Below, one piece after another: positions 1 through 8,871 of a DNA stretch of 64,000 nucleotides. The DNA is from Phytoactinopolyspora alkaliphila (GTDB lineage: Bacteria > Actinomycetota > Actinomycetes > Jiangellales > Jiangellaceae), in contig NZ_JAAGOB010000003.1 of the NCBI RefSeq assembly GCF_010550695.1, positions 372,001 to 436,000 of the forward strand. Direction: 5' to 3'. The translations under genes were made by a program, and so were the position numbers. The notes under the pieces are model-generated. The model worked only from the letters and a program-made list of their open reading frames with translations, had not been told where the DNA came from and did not search any database. The first letter of the stretch is position 1; every line of letters starts with the position of its first letter.

Positions 1-18
1 TGATCTTGTCGTGGTAGT

Positions 19-1422
19 TCACTGTTGTTCTTCCTTTCTGAAGGTGAATGCAACTGCCGTCGCCGTGATGGCGAACGCGAGGGCGGTGACCGTGAACGCC
101 GCGGCGTAACCACCGGTGGTGGCCGCCGCCGTAGCGAGCCCGTCGTCCCGCAGTGCTTCGGTGCGCGCCGTGGCGAGGGCCAGGAGCAGCGCGAGGCCGA
201 CGGTCGGCCCCACTTCCATCGCCGTGTTCACCAGGCCGCCGGCCACGCCACTGCGTTCGGCGGGAACCCTGGACATCGCGGTGACGGTCGCGCCTGAGAA
301 GGCGAGCCCGGCGCCAAGAGGAAAGAGCGCCAGGGCGGCCAGAACGACCCCGCCGTACGGAGAGTCCACCTGGATACGGCTCAGGAGCAGCATCGACGTG
401 GCGGCAAGCAGGAGGCCGAGCACCGTGACTCGCCGTACTCCATGTCGGCGGGTGAGGTGGGCGCTGAGCGGTGCCGTGGTGAGGATGAGGAGGAACGGCA
501 GGAACGCCACGCTGGTCATCGCCGATGATCTGCCCTGGATCTGCTGGAAGTACAGACTCAGGAGGAACGTCCCGACGGTGCTGGCGGCGGCGGTGAGCCA
601 GATGACCAGCAGCGCCGCGCCGCGGCCTCGGTCCATGAGGAGTTGGATCGGCAGGAGCGGATCGGCCGCATGAACCTGCCGGACGAGGAAGCCGACGAGG
701 ACCAGAACGCTCGAGCCGATCACGACGAGGCGTCCCTCGAGCACGCCGTAACTGAGCGCCACCAGGCCTGCGGTGACGAGCGTGCCGTCGAGGACCCCGA
801 GCTGCGAGGCGGGCTGCGCTGACGCTGCCGGCAGGCGTCGGAAGCCGGCGAGCACTCCCGTGGCGATCACTGCCGGAATCAGGAACGTCCAGCGCCATGA
901 ACCCACGGAGGCGATGAGCCCGGACAGCATGGTTCCCGCGACCGCTCCGGTGATGGACAGTGTTCCCCAGACCGCGAACGCTCGGGAACGGCGGGCGCTG
1001 TCCGGGTAGAGGTGCGTCACCAGCGCCACCGCGGCTGGTGCGACCATGGCGGCGCCGACGCCCTGCGTGAACCGGGCTGCCAGGACGACGACGTGTGCGG
1101 CCGCCAATCCGCCGAGCAAAGAGGTTCCACCGAAGACGGCCAGGCCCGCTACGAACATCCGGCGAGCGCCGAACCGATCGGTGAGACGGCCACCGACCAG
1201 GAGCAGCCCGCCGAAGGAGAGGCCGTAGCCGGCGCTGAGGAGTGCGAGCTCGGCCGGCGAGAGCCCGAACTGCTGCTGTATCGCGGGGAGTGGTACCACG
1301 ATGAGTGTGATGGCGGCGATCAGCGTCACCTGGATCACTCCCAGGAGCGTGAAAGCAATTCTAATATTTGACTGAACGATCCAAAATGCAGGCATGCGTC
1401 GGCTCTCCCGGGAGTTGCTCAT
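19..1422 (-). CDS. MFS drug/metabolite exporter (DHA2-like)
   Basis: A 467-residue polytopic membrane protein, predicted to export small hydrophobic compounds by proton antiport. The first hydrophobic segment follows a short polar N-terminus. The MFS motif A is visible between helices 2 and 3 (GGRLTDRFGARR), and the length and roughly 12-14 hydrophobic segments fit the DHA2 branch. The product is close to family length with no truncation. The gene lies 6 bases downstream of the TetR-type gene in the same direction, so the two form a repressor-exporter operon, and the local repressor probably answers to the exported substrate. The substrate cannot be inferred. The family assignment is secure; the drug-efflux role is inferred from context. 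Confidence 0.9.
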   Translation of the reverse strand: MSNSRESRRMPAFWIVQSNIRIAFTLLGVIQVTLIAAITLIVVPLPAIQQQFGLSPAELALLSAGYGLSFGGLLLVGGRLTDRFGARRMFVAGLAVFGGTSLLGGLAAAHVVVLAARFTQGVGAAMVAPAAVALVTHLYPDSARRSRAFAVWGTLSITGAVAGTMLSGLIASVGSWRWTFLIPAVIATGVLAGFRRLPAASAQPASQLGVLDGTLVTAGLVALSYGVLEGRLVVIGSSVLVLVGFLVRQVHAADPLLPIQLLMDRGRGAALLVIWLTAAASTVGTFLLSLYFQQIQGRSSAMTSVAFLPFLLILTTAPLSAHLTRRHGVRRVTVLGLLLAATSMLLLSRIQVDSPYGGVVLAALALFPLGAGLAFSGATVTAMSRVPAERSGVAGGLVNTAMEVGPTVGLALLLALATARTEALRDDGLATAAATTGGYAAAFTVTALAFAITATAVAFTFRKEEQQ

Positions 1423-1428
1423 CGAATG

Positions 1429-2010
1429 TCAGTGCAGGAGCGCGATGGCCTGTGCTGCGGCGTCCTGGACGCGATCCGGGCTGGCGGAGCCCTTGCCGAT
1501 CACGCGTATGCCCTGCAGGAAAACGAGGATGAAACGGGCGAGCGTACGCGGATCGGTCTCCGGTGCGATCTCGTGCTGGGCACGCGCCCGGATAAGCGCG
1601 GAGGTCAGTGCCGCTTCCAAGCTGGCCCAAGACGATTCCACGAAACGTGCCACCTGTTCGTCGCCCGGAACCAGTTCGCTGGCCGCGTTGACCACCATGC
1701 AGCCTCGTCGCCGTTTGTCCTGTGCCGACTCGTCGGCGTACCGCTGGATCAGGCTCCGTATCGCGGGCAATGCCGGCCCGGGTTGGGAGAGAAGTTCCAC
1801 TGGATTCTGATCCCGGGCTTGCATATATCGGGCGAGCGCCTTGACGTACAGTTCGTGCTTGCTGCCGAAGGTGGCATAGATGCTGGCCCGGCCGATGCCG
1901 AGATGTTCGACGATGTCGGACATCGACGTCGCCTCGTAGCCGCGCTCCCAGAACAGGTCTAGTGCGCGCTGCAGTGCCGCGTCGGGGTCGAACTCTTTGG
2001 TGCGAGCCAT
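1429..2010 (-). CDS. TetR/AcrR family transcriptional regulator
   Basis: A 193-residue DNA-binding regulator. Residues about 10-55 form the TetR helix-turn-helix, with the typical run ALDLFWERGYEATSMSDI and the recognition part around GIGRASIYATFGSK. The C-terminal two thirds is a variable helical ligand domain. It is co-directional with and just upstream of the MFS exporter gene, the usual arrangement for a repressor of an efflux operon. A candidate operator lies 24 bases before its start (AACGATCGGT, 2034-2043). The ligand is unknown. Confidence 0.9.
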   Translation of the reverse strand: MARTKEFDPDAALQRALDLFWERGYEATSMSDIVEHLGIGRASIYATFGSKHELYVKALARYMQARDQNPVELLSQPGPALPAIRSLIQRYADESAQDKRRRGCMVVNAASELVPGDEQVARFVESSWASLEAALTSALIRARAQHEIAPETDPRTLARFILVFLQGIRVIGKGSASPDRVQDAAAQAIALLH

Positions 2011-2511
2011 AGGTCAGACCGTAGTCAAAGCAGAACGATCGGTCAAATACTCCCGACATGTCTCAAAATACGATCAAATCATTCTCAAAATGTGGACATT
2101 CTGTTTCCCTGGTTTGCCCGTTCCGGGTGGAGACCGCATCATTGAAGTCATGTCCCGCGCGTCGTCCCACACCGCCATGACCATGCCGACAGCAACGCGC
2201 TGCCGCATGCACATGTGTGGAACGCGCATGCCGTGTTGTCGCCGCTGACTTCGCCGCGCGCCTCCGAGTCGCGGGGCTGAGGCTGCCCGAAGGTGTCGTG
2301 CCGCGTGACTGTATCGCGTCACGCTGTACTCGCCCGCCGCGGCGAGGTGCCGGCACCGAGCGCCGCCGGCATCGACAGCACCTAGCGTGGACCGTGTGCC
2401 CACAGGCGGCCGTCCACCCACCGGGGCGTGTCGCCGACATCGGCTCGCACCCCAGATCACCACCGTGTCAGGAGATCCCTGACGTGCCCATGGGAAAGGA
2501 AACACCCGAGC
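2011..2511. other. Divergent intergenic region between tetR-MFS and metQNI
   Basis: This 500-base gap holds no convincing gene. Next to the TetR gene there is a near-palindrome AACGATCGGT (2034-2043), plausible as the TetR operator. An inverted repeat CGTGAC-8-GTCACG occupies 2304-2323 and could be an operator for the methionine importer. The part at 2040-2110 is A/T-rich for this genome and probably carries the promoters. I looked for a SAM riboswitch before metQ and did not find one. Confidence 0.35.
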
Positions 2512-3402
2512 ATGTTTCGTCGCAGTATCACCTTGACCGGCATCGTCGCGGCCGGATTGCTGCTGTCCGCCTGCGGCGGCAACGGGGAGGCCGACACCGC
2601 CACCGGGCAGGACGGCGACCCGATCAAGATCGGCGTCGTCGGAGCCAGCGAAGACTACTGGGCGGCGTTCACCGACCTCGCGGCCGACGAGGGCATCGAG
2701 GTCGAGCTGGTCAACTTCACCGACTACACGCAGCCGAACCCGGCGCTGTCCCAGGGACAGCTCGACCTCAACCAGTTCCAGCATCTGCAGTACCTGGCGG
2801 CGTACAACACCGCCAACGACGACGACCTCGCTCCCATCGGGGCGACGGCCATCTATCCGCTCGGCCTGTACTCGAAGAAGCACGCCTCGGTCGATGACAT
2901 CCCGGAAGGCGGCGAGGTGGCCATCCCGAACGACGAGACCAACCAGGCGCGTGCCCTTCTCGTCCTGCAGGACGCCGGGCTGCTCACCCTGGAAGATGGG
3001 GGGAACTCGACATCGCTGCCCTCGGACGTCGTGGAGGCCGAGTCGAAGGTGACGGTGACACCGGTGTCCGCCGAGCAGACCGCGGTGGCGCTGAACAGCG
3101 TCGACGCGTCGATCATCAACAACGACTTCGTCGCCGACGCCGGCCTGGATCCGGACGACGCGCTCTATCAGGACCAGGCCGACAGCCCTGGCGCTCGCCC
3201 GTACATCAACGTGTGGGCCGCCCGGGCGGAGGACCGCGACAACGAGACGTTCCAGCGTCTGGTGGAGCTTTACCACAGCGACGAGGTCCTGGAGGCCTCC
3301 AGCAGGGCGTCCGGCGGCACGGCGGTCTTCACCGACAACCCCGCCGGCGAGTTGCAGGAGGTTCTCGACGAGATCGAGACCAACCTGACCGCGTTGGGCT
3401 GA
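2512..3402 (+). CDS. metQ: Methionine ABC transporter substrate-binding lipoprotein MetQ
   Basis: An extracytoplasmic lipoprotein of the NLPA/MetQ family that captures D/L-methionine or a related compound for the MetNI transporter. The ATG at 2512 follows a GGAAAGGA ribosome site and gives a short basic N-terminus, a hydrophobic core and the lipobox LLLSAC, so this start is preferred over an upstream in-frame one. The mature part has family features such as IKIGV near its start, an NPALSQGQLDLNQFQH stretch, and NNDFVADAGL in the second lobe. It is followed by metN and metI in the same direction. About 296 residues is normal. The exact substrate could be another amino acid. Confidence 0.93.
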   Translation: MFRRSITLTGIVAAGLLLSACGGNGEADTATGQDGDPIKIGVVGASEDYWAAFTDLAADEGIEVELVNFTDYTQPNPALSQGQLDLNQFQHLQYLAAYNTANDDDLAPIGATAIYPLGLYSKKHASVDDIPEGGEVAIPNDETNQARALLVLQDAGLLTLEDGGNSTSLPSDVVEAESKVTVTPVSAEQTAVALNSVDASIINNDFVADAGLDPDDALYQDQADSPGARPYINVWAARAEDRDNETFQRLVELYHSDEVLEASSRASGGTAVFTDNPAGELQEVLDEIETNLTALG

Positions 3403-3504
3403 GCGTCGCCGGCAGCGGTGGACAGGTAGCGTTCGGATGATGAGCCGGCTGGAGGATCGGGTGGACGTTCAGCGGGACGTTCGGCTGGAGAGGAGCGTGC
3501 CCGC

Positions 3505-4668
3505 GTGGCGGCGATGATCAGCTTCCGCGACGCGACGAAGGTCTTCGGTGACGGCCCGCGGGCGGTCCGCGCTGTCGACTCGGTGACTCTCGACGTCGCC
3601 CGTGGCGAGATCTTCGGCGTGATCGGCTACTCCGGTGCCGGCAAGAGCACGCTGGTCAGATTGGTCAACGCCCTTGAGCCGGTCAGCTCCGGGCAGGTGG
3701 TTGTGGATGGCCAGGACATCACCATCTTGGGCGAGGCAGAGCTGCGCCGGGTCCGGGCCGGCATCGGGATGATCTTCCAGCAGTTCAACCTGATGAACTC
3801 CCGGACTGTAGCGGGCAACGTCGGGTATCCGCTGAAGGTCGCGAAGTGGTCGAAGCAAGAACGGCAGCAGCGCGTGAGCGAGCTGCTGGAGTTCGTCGGA
3901 CTCGCGGACAAGGCACGTTCCTACCCTGGGCAGCTCTCCGGTGGCCAGAAGCAACGGGTAGGTATTGCCCGGGCTCTGGCCACCAAGCCGGCGATCCTCC
4001 TGGCCGACGAGGCGACCAGCGCCCTGGATCCGAGCACCACGGACGACGTCCTGACGCTGCTGAAGCGGGTGAACCGCGAACTCGGCGTGACCGTCGTCGT
4101 CATCACCCATGAGATGGACGTCATCCGGTCCATCGCGCATCGGGTGGCGGTCATGGAGCGGGGAAAGGTCGTCGAGCACGGGCGGGTGTACGACGTGTTC
4201 GCCTCGCCGCGCGCACCCGCCACCCGCAGGTTCGTCGCCACCACCATGCGCGACCGGCCGAGCAAAGACACCTTGGAGCGGTTGCGCCACCGGCATCCCG
4301 GCCGGATGATCACGGTCGGCATCCGCGAGGGCGCGGGCAGCGGGACGGACGTCACCGCGGCGCTGCGCGAACACGGCGTCGACGGCGCGATCGTGTTCGG
4401 TGGCATCACCGAGATCGACGAGCGTCCCTTCGGCAGTCTCACCCTCGAGCTCGGCGGCGACGAGGCGGCGATCGAGGCGCTGATCGCCGACCTGCGATCC
4501 ACGACGGACGTCCATGACCTGGGCACCAGAGACGCGCCCCGCGACGACCCGTCGGCGATCATCGACGGTGATCCGCCGGAGGGCTCGCCGGACGAACACG
4601 AGGCACCCGACGTCGATCCGTACGGCTTCGCCGTCGACGCCATTCGCCGGCACGGAGGGCCGCGATGA
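3505..4668 (+). CDS. metN: Methionine ABC transporter ATP-binding protein MetN
   Basis: A 387-residue cytoplasmic ATPase that energises methionine uptake. It shows Walker A GYSGAGKST, signature LSGGQKQR, Walker B ILLADEATSALD and the switch histidine in VITHEMD. The C-terminal third contains the NIL regulatory domain (about residues 265-340), which in E. coli MetN binds methionine and causes trans-inhibition. An acidic tail of about 40 residues follows. The start is GTG at 3505 behind GAGAGGAG. The stop overlaps the metI start by 4 bases (ATGA), indicating translational coupling. Confidence 0.95.
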   Translation: MAAMISFRDATKVFGDGPRAVRAVDSVTLDVARGEIFGVIGYSGAGKSTLVRLVNALEPVSSGQVVVDGQDITILGEAELRRVRAGIGMIFQQFNLMNSRTVAGNVGYPLKVAKWSKQERQQRVSELLEFVGLADKARSYPGQLSGGQKQRVGIARALATKPAILLADEATSALDPSTTDDVLTLLKRVNRELGVTVVVITHEMDVIRSIAHRVAVMERGKVVEHGRVYDVFASPRAPATRRFVATTMRDRPSKDTLERLRHRHPGRMITVGIREGAGSGTDVTAALREHGVDGAIVFGGITEIDERPFGSLTLELGGDEAAIEALIADLRSTTDVHDLGTRDAPRDDPSAIIDGDPPEGSPDEHEAPDVDPYGFAVDAIRRHGGPR

Positions 4669-5327
4669 ACCGCGACTGGTCGGAGCTGAGTCCAATCCTG
4701 CTCCAGTCCATCCGGGAGACCCTCTACATGGTCTCCATCACCATCGGGATCGGTGGCTTCTTCGGGCTGGTCTTCGGCGTGCTGCTGTATGCGACCCGTA
4801 AGGGCAACCTGCTGGAGAATGCCGCGGTGTTCACGGTGCTCAACATCGCCGTGAACATCGTGCGCCCGATCCCGTTCATCATCTTCATCACCGCCGTGGG
4901 TCCGCTGACGCTGGCGACCATCGGCACCACCATCGGCAACGACGCCGTCATCTTCGCGATGTCGATCATGGCGTCGTTCGTCACCGCTCGGATCGTCGAG
5001 CAGAACCTGGTGGCGACGGATCCGGGCGTGATCGAGGCGGCCCGGGCGATGGGTGCGTCCAGACTGCGGATCATCCTCACAGTCCTGATCCCGGAGGCGC
5101 TGGCGCCGCTCATCCTCGGCTACACGTTCCTGCTGATCGGGATCATCGACATGTCGGCACTGGCCGGATACGTCGGGGGCGGCGGCCTGGGCAACTTCGC
5201 GATCGTCTACGGCTACCAGCGGTTCAACTGGGAGGTGACGCTGGTGACGGTCCTCGTCATCATCGGCATCGTGCAATTGGCGCAGGTGATCGGCAACCGG
5301 CTCGCCCGGAAGGCGTTGCACCGCTGA
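4665..5327 (+). CDS. metI: Methionine ABC transporter permease MetI
   Basis: A 220-residue inner-membrane permease with about five hydrophobic segments. The binding-protein-dependent transport signature appears as EAARAMGASRLRIILTVLIPEA, the loop that contacts the MetN ATPase. The C-terminal segment GYVGGGGLGNFA is typical of MetI. It overlaps metN by four bases and completes the metQNI importer. A very long palindrome begins 20 bases after its stop and probably ends the transcript. Confidence 0.95.
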   Translation: MNRDWSELSPILLQSIRETLYMVSITIGIGGFFGLVFGVLLYATRKGNLLENAAVFTVLNIAVNIVRPIPFIIFITAVGPLTLATIGTTIGNDAVIFAMSIMASFVTARIVEQNLVATDPGVIEAARAMGASRLRIILTVLIPEALAPLILGYTFLLIGIIDMSALAGYVGGGGLGNFAIVYGYQRFNWEVTLVTVLVIIGIVQLAQVIGNRLARKALHR

Positions 5328-5347
5328 CCCCGCGCCCGCCGCCGCTT

Positions 5348-5439
5348 CCAAATGATCATGTAAACCATGTTTTCTCGTGCTTCACCAGGCCTGCAGGCAT
5401 GGTGGAGCACGAGAAAACATGGTTTACATGATCATTTGG
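5348..5439. repeat. 92-nt near-perfect palindrome with 40-bp arms
   Basis: The left arm (5348-5387) and right arm (5400-5439) are reverse complements over 40 bases with one difference, which would be a G-U pair in RNA. They enclose a 12-base loop that contains CCTGCAGG. The arms are A/T-rich compared with the surrounding genes and contain ATGATCAT. Placed just after metI and before the ndh promoter, it can act as a transcription terminator, but it is far longer than a terminator needs and may be a palindromic mobile or REP-like element. Confidence 0.85.
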
Positions 5440-5483
5440 CGGGCAGTCATGGTGGGCTGTGGTGGGCATCATGCGTATCTCGC

Positions 5484-5501
5484 TTGTGAATGTGTTCACA
5501 A
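5484..5501. promoter_or_regulatory. Rex operator (redox box) upstream of ndh
   Basis: The sequence TTGTGAATGTGTTCACAA is a perfect inverted repeat with a 4-base spacer and matches the established Rex operator consensus TTGTGAAnnnnTTCACAA. TTGTGA (5484-5489) can serve as a -35 element for a -10 at TAGAGT (5508-5513) with an 18-base spacer, so Rex binding would block polymerase. It lies about 100 bases before ndh. In Streptomyces, Rex senses NADH/NAD+ and represses respiratory genes including ndh, so the context agrees. Confidence 0.88.
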
Positions 5502-5598
5502 GCGGGATAGAGTCGCCTTAAGAGTTGTGCCAGCCGGTACCGGCAATGCCGCGCGGTAGTCCCGTCTGGACCGGGTCGACCTGGGGTAGACAGTGAAG

Positions 5599-6918
5599 AT
5601 GACTCAAGGCAAGGTTCCGCACATCCTCGTTCTCGGCGGCGGGTACGTGGGCATGTACACCGCGCTGGGCCTGCAGAAGAAGCTGCGTCAAGGGCAGGCC
5701 CGGGTGACCGTCGTGGACCCTCGCTCCTACATGACCTATCAGCCCTTCTTGCCGGAGGCGTCCGCGGGCGCTCTCGAGCCGCGGCACGTCGTCGTTCCAT
5801 TGCGACGAGTACTGCGCAAGTGCCACGTCGTCACCGCGCGCGTGCGTTCCATCTCGCACGCCGAGAAGAAGGTGAGCGTCGAGCCTGAGATCGGTGACCC
5901 GTTCGACATCGACTACGACATCCTGGTCGTGGCGCTGGGCGCCATCGCCCGCACCCTTCCCATTCCCGGCCTTGCCGACGTCGGCATCGGGTTCAAGCAG
6001 GTGGAGGAGGCGATCGGTCTACGCAACCACGTGCTCGACCGGCTGGACATCGCGGCCTCCACCACCGATGAGGCGGTGCGCCGGAAGGCTTTGACGTTCG
6101 TGTTCGTGGGCGGTGGCTACGCGGGTGCCGAAGCTCTCGGCGAGCTGGAGAACATGGCCCAGTACGCGCTTCGCTACTACCCGCAGATCTCGCCGCGGGA
6201 CATGCGCTGGGTGCTGGTGGACGCCGCGGACCGGATCCTGCCCGAAGTGGGCGACGAGATGGGCGTCTACACGGTAGAGGAGCTGAGCAAGCGGGGCATC
6301 GAGATCCGCCTCAAGACCTTCCTCGAATCGTGCGTCGACGGGCACGTGGTGCTGTCCAAGGGCAAGCCGTTCGACGCCGACACGATCGTCTGGACCGCCG
6401 GGGTGAAGGCCAACCCCGTGCTCGCCGACAGCGACCTGCCGCTCGACGAGCGGGGCAGGGTCAGCGCCTCGGCGGACATGCGGGTGGTGGGTGTCGACGA
6501 CGCCTGGGCGGCCGGTGACAATGCGGCGGTGCCGGACCTGGCCTCGGACGAGCCTGACGCCACCTGCGCACCCAACGCGCAGCACGCGGTGCGGCAGGCG
6601 AAGCTGCTCGCCAAGAATATCGTGGCGACGCTCAACGGCAAGGAGCCCAAGCAGTACCGGCACAAGTACGTCGGCTCGGTGGCCGGCCTGGGGCTGTACA
6701 AGGGCGTCGCACACGTGTACGGCATCAAGGTCAAGGGCTTCCCCGCCTGGTTCATGCACCGCAGCTATCACATGAGCAAGATGCCGACGTTCAACCGCAA
6801 GTCGCGGGTCATCGTCGACTGGACGATGGCGCTGCTGTTCCGCCGGGAGGTCGTCTCGCTCGGCCGGATGCGGATGCCGAGGGAAGAGTTCCGCCGCGCG
6901 GCGACACCCAAGCCCTAG
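5599..6918 (+). CDS. ndh: Type II NADH:quinone oxidoreductase (NDH-2)
   Basis: A peripheral membrane flavoprotein that oxidises NADH and reduces quinone without pumping protons. Two dinucleotide folds are visible: FAD-binding GGGYVGMYTA near residue 15 and NAD-binding GGGYAGAEALGEL near residue 170. A third FAD motif reads GVDDAWAAGDNA near residue 300. About 439 residues is normal for NDH-2. I prefer ATG at 5599 because GGGGTAGA sits at a good distance; an in-frame GTG at 5593 is too close to it. The upstream Rex operator predicts derepression when NADH is high. It converges on the helicase gene with a long hairpin between. Confidence 0.95.
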   Translation: MTQGKVPHILVLGGGYVGMYTALGLQKKLRQGQARVTVVDPRSYMTYQPFLPEASAGALEPRHVVVPLRRVLRKCHVVTARVRSISHAEKKVSVEPEIGDPFDIDYDILVVALGAIARTLPIPGLADVGIGFKQVEEAIGLRNHVLDRLDIAASTTDEAVRRKALTFVFVGGGYAGAEALGELENMAQYALRYYPQISPRDMRWVLVDAADRILPEVGDEMGVYTVEELSKRGIEIRLKTFLESCVDGHVVLSKGKPFDADTIVWTAGVKANPVLADSDLPLDERGRVSASADMRVVGVDDAWAAGDNAAVPDLASDEPDATCAPNAQHAVRQAKLLAKNIVATLNGKEPKQYRHKYVGSVAGLGLYKGVAHVYGIKVKGFPAWFMHRSYHMSKMPTFNRKSRVIVDWTMALLFRREVVSLGRMRMPREEFRRAATPKP

Positions 6919-6948
6919 CGCAGCGCACCGCACCGCACCGCACCCTGC

Positions 6949-7002
6949 CATGATCATCGGCGATCCTGTACCTGCACATGTGCGGGATCGTCGATGATCA
7001 TG
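6949..7002. terminator. Bidirectional hairpin between ndh and the helicase gene
   Basis: Arms 6949-6970 and 6981-7002 pair over 22 bases with three G-U wobbles and a 10-base loop. The ends read CATGATCATCG and CGATGATCATG, sharing the ATGATCAT core of the palindrome after metI. The loop region also holds the 10-base palindrome GCACATGTGC. It lies between two converging genes, the right place for a two-way terminator. Just before it, CGCAC is repeated about four times. Confidence 0.7.
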
Positions 7003-7007
7003 AGGGA

Positions 7008-8696
7008 TCAGCGGCGGCCCTCGTAGCGCTCTCGTCGCACCGTGGCCTTCTTGCCCTTGATGGTGCTCTGCCGCAGGGCCTTGATCACGTCGTCGGCGGC
7101 CGCCTCGGGAACCTCCACGAGAGAGAACCGGTCCGCGATCTCGATCGCGCCGATCTCCCGGCCGCTCAGGCGGGATTCGCCGGCGATGGCACCGACCAGG
7201 TCCTGTGGCCGCACGCCGCTCTGCCGGCCGATTCCGAAGAAGACCCGTGTGGTGGGTCCGGCTGGCCCGCGGCCACGCTTGCCCTCCTGGCGGTCTCCGC
7301 CGCGCTGCCCGCTGTGGCGATCCGGGCGCTTGCCACGCGCCGGCTCGGCGACCTGGGGGATGTCTTCCTCGTCCACGACGTTGCCGCCCGTCTCGTGCGC
7401 CAGCTTCACCGCTGCCAGCGCGACGTCCATCACGTCGAACTCGTCGGTCAACGTCTCCAGCACGACGCGGAACCGGTCCAGGTCCTCGCTGGTCTGCAGG
7501 ACGTCCTCGAGCGACGCCCGGGTCAGTTCGAGGCGGCGCGCGTGCAGGTCGGCGACCGTGGGCACCTTCTCCATGCTGAACCGCTGCTTGGTGACCCGCT
7601 CGATGGCCTTCAGCATCCGGTGCTCGCGAGGCTCGGCCAGCGTGATGGCGACGCCGGCGCGCCCGGCGCGGCCGACCCGGCCGATCCGGTGCACATAGGC
7701 CTCGGGCGCCGACGGCACGTTGTAATTGACCACGTGGGTGAGCTGTTCGATGTCCAGTCCGCGCGCGGCGACATCGGTGGCCACCAGCAGGTCGGCCGAC
7801 GCGCTGCGCAACCGGCCCATGACCCGGTCGCGCTGCTCCTGGCTCATGCCTCCGTGAATGGCCTCGGCCCGGTATCCGCGCCCGTTCAGCGACTCGGTGA
7901 GCTGATCGACCTCCTCCCTGGTCCGGCAGAAGACGATCGCCGCGGACGGCGCTTCCACGTCGAGGATGCGGCCGAGCACCGTGGGCTTGTGTGCCCGGGC
8001 CACCACGTAGGCGCTCTGCCGCACCCGCGGGGTCTCCCCGGCGGGTGCCTTGTGTCCCATCTCGATCCGGACCGGGTCCCGCAGGTGGCTGCGGGCGATC
8101 CGCTCGACCCGGGCGGGCATGGTGGCCGAGAAGAGGACCGTCTGCCGGTCGGCGGGGGTCTGCTCGAGGATCTCCTCGATGTCCTCAGCGAACCCCATGT
8201 CGAGCATCTCGTCGGCCTCGTCCAGGACCACCGTGCGTGCTTCGTCCAGGCGCAGCGTCCCCCGATTGAGGTGGTCGATCGCCCGGCCCGGGGTTGCGAC
8301 GACGACGTCGACACCGCGGCTGAGTGACTGCAGCTGCCGCACTATGGGCTGCCCGCCGTAGATCGGCAGCACGCGGACACCGAGGTCCCGGCCGTAGCGG
8401 TGGAACGCCTGCGAAACCTGCATTGCCAGCTCGCGGGTGGGCACGAGCACAAGCGCGGCCGGGCCCGAACCCCTTTCGCCGGTGGAGAATCGCTGGAGCA
8501 CCGGCAGCGCGAACGCGGCCGTCTTCCCGGTTCCGGTTGCGGCCTGCCCCAGCAAGTCCCGGCCTTCGTGCAGAGGTGGAATCGCCTCGACCTGGATCGG
8601 CGTCGGTTCCTCGTACCCGAGGGCGGACAAGGTGTCCAGGAGTTCGGCGCGCAGGCCGAGCTCGTCGAAGCTGGGGGTTTCGGTGGGCGTGTTCAC
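7008..8696 (-). CDS. DEAD-box ATP-dependent RNA helicase (DeaD/CshA type)
   Basis: A 562-residue cytoplasmic RNA helicase involved in ribosome assembly, mRNA turnover or cold adaptation. The Q motif is around LGYEEPTPIQ, motif I is AATGTGKT, Ia is PTRELAMQ, motif II is VLDEADEML, motif III is SAT, and motif VI is YVHRIGRVGRAGRAG. Residues about 480-560 form a DbpA-like RNA-binding domain (FFGIGRQSGVRPQDLVGAIA). A basic linker precedes it. The start is GTG at 8696 after GGAGGAC. It is monocistronic and divergent from the ABC exporter operon. The exact subfamily name is not certain. Confidence 0.92.
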   Translation of the reverse strand: MNTPTETPSFDELGLRAELLDTLSALGYEEPTPIQVEAIPPLHEGRDLLGQAATGTGKTAAFALPVLQRFSTGERGSGPAALVLVPTRELAMQVSQAFHRYGRDLGVRVLPIYGGQPIVRQLQSLSRGVDVVVATPGRAIDHLNRGTLRLDEARTVVLDEADEMLDMGFAEDIEEILEQTPADRQTVLFSATMPARVERIARSHLRDPVRIEMGHKAPAGETPRVRQSAYVVARAHKPTVLGRILDVEAPSAAIVFCRTREEVDQLTESLNGRGYRAEAIHGGMSQEQRDRVMGRLRSASADLLVATDVAARGLDIEQLTHVVNYNVPSAPEAYVHRIGRVGRAGRAGVAITLAEPREHRMLKAIERVTKQRFSMEKVPTVADLHARRLELTRASLEDVLQTSEDLDRFRVVLETLTDEFDVMDVALAAVKLAHETGGNVVDEEDIPQVAEPARGKRPDRHSGQRGGDRQEGKRGRGPAGPTTRVFFGIGRQSGVRPQDLVGAIAGESRLSGREIGAIEIADRFSLVEVPEAAADDVIKALRQSTIKGKKATVRRERYEGRR

Positions 8697-8871
8697 TGGG
8701 TCATCGTCCTCCTTGGCGCTGTGCTTCAGCTACCCGGGTCCGGTCACCGGTATGTGCCTCAGGTGTCGGCTCGAGCATCCGGGCCGCGAAGCGGCCGAAA
8801 ACCAGGCGAGGCATGTCGGTGCGGTCGTGTAGAACTACTTAAGCTCACCTCTACGCCGCGGAGACAGCCTC

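Noticed and set aside
2240-2511. SAM-type riboswitch before metQNI
   Set aside because: Only a short inverted repeat (CGTGAC-8-GTCACG) is visible. The conserved cores of the known SAM riboswitch classes could not be found.
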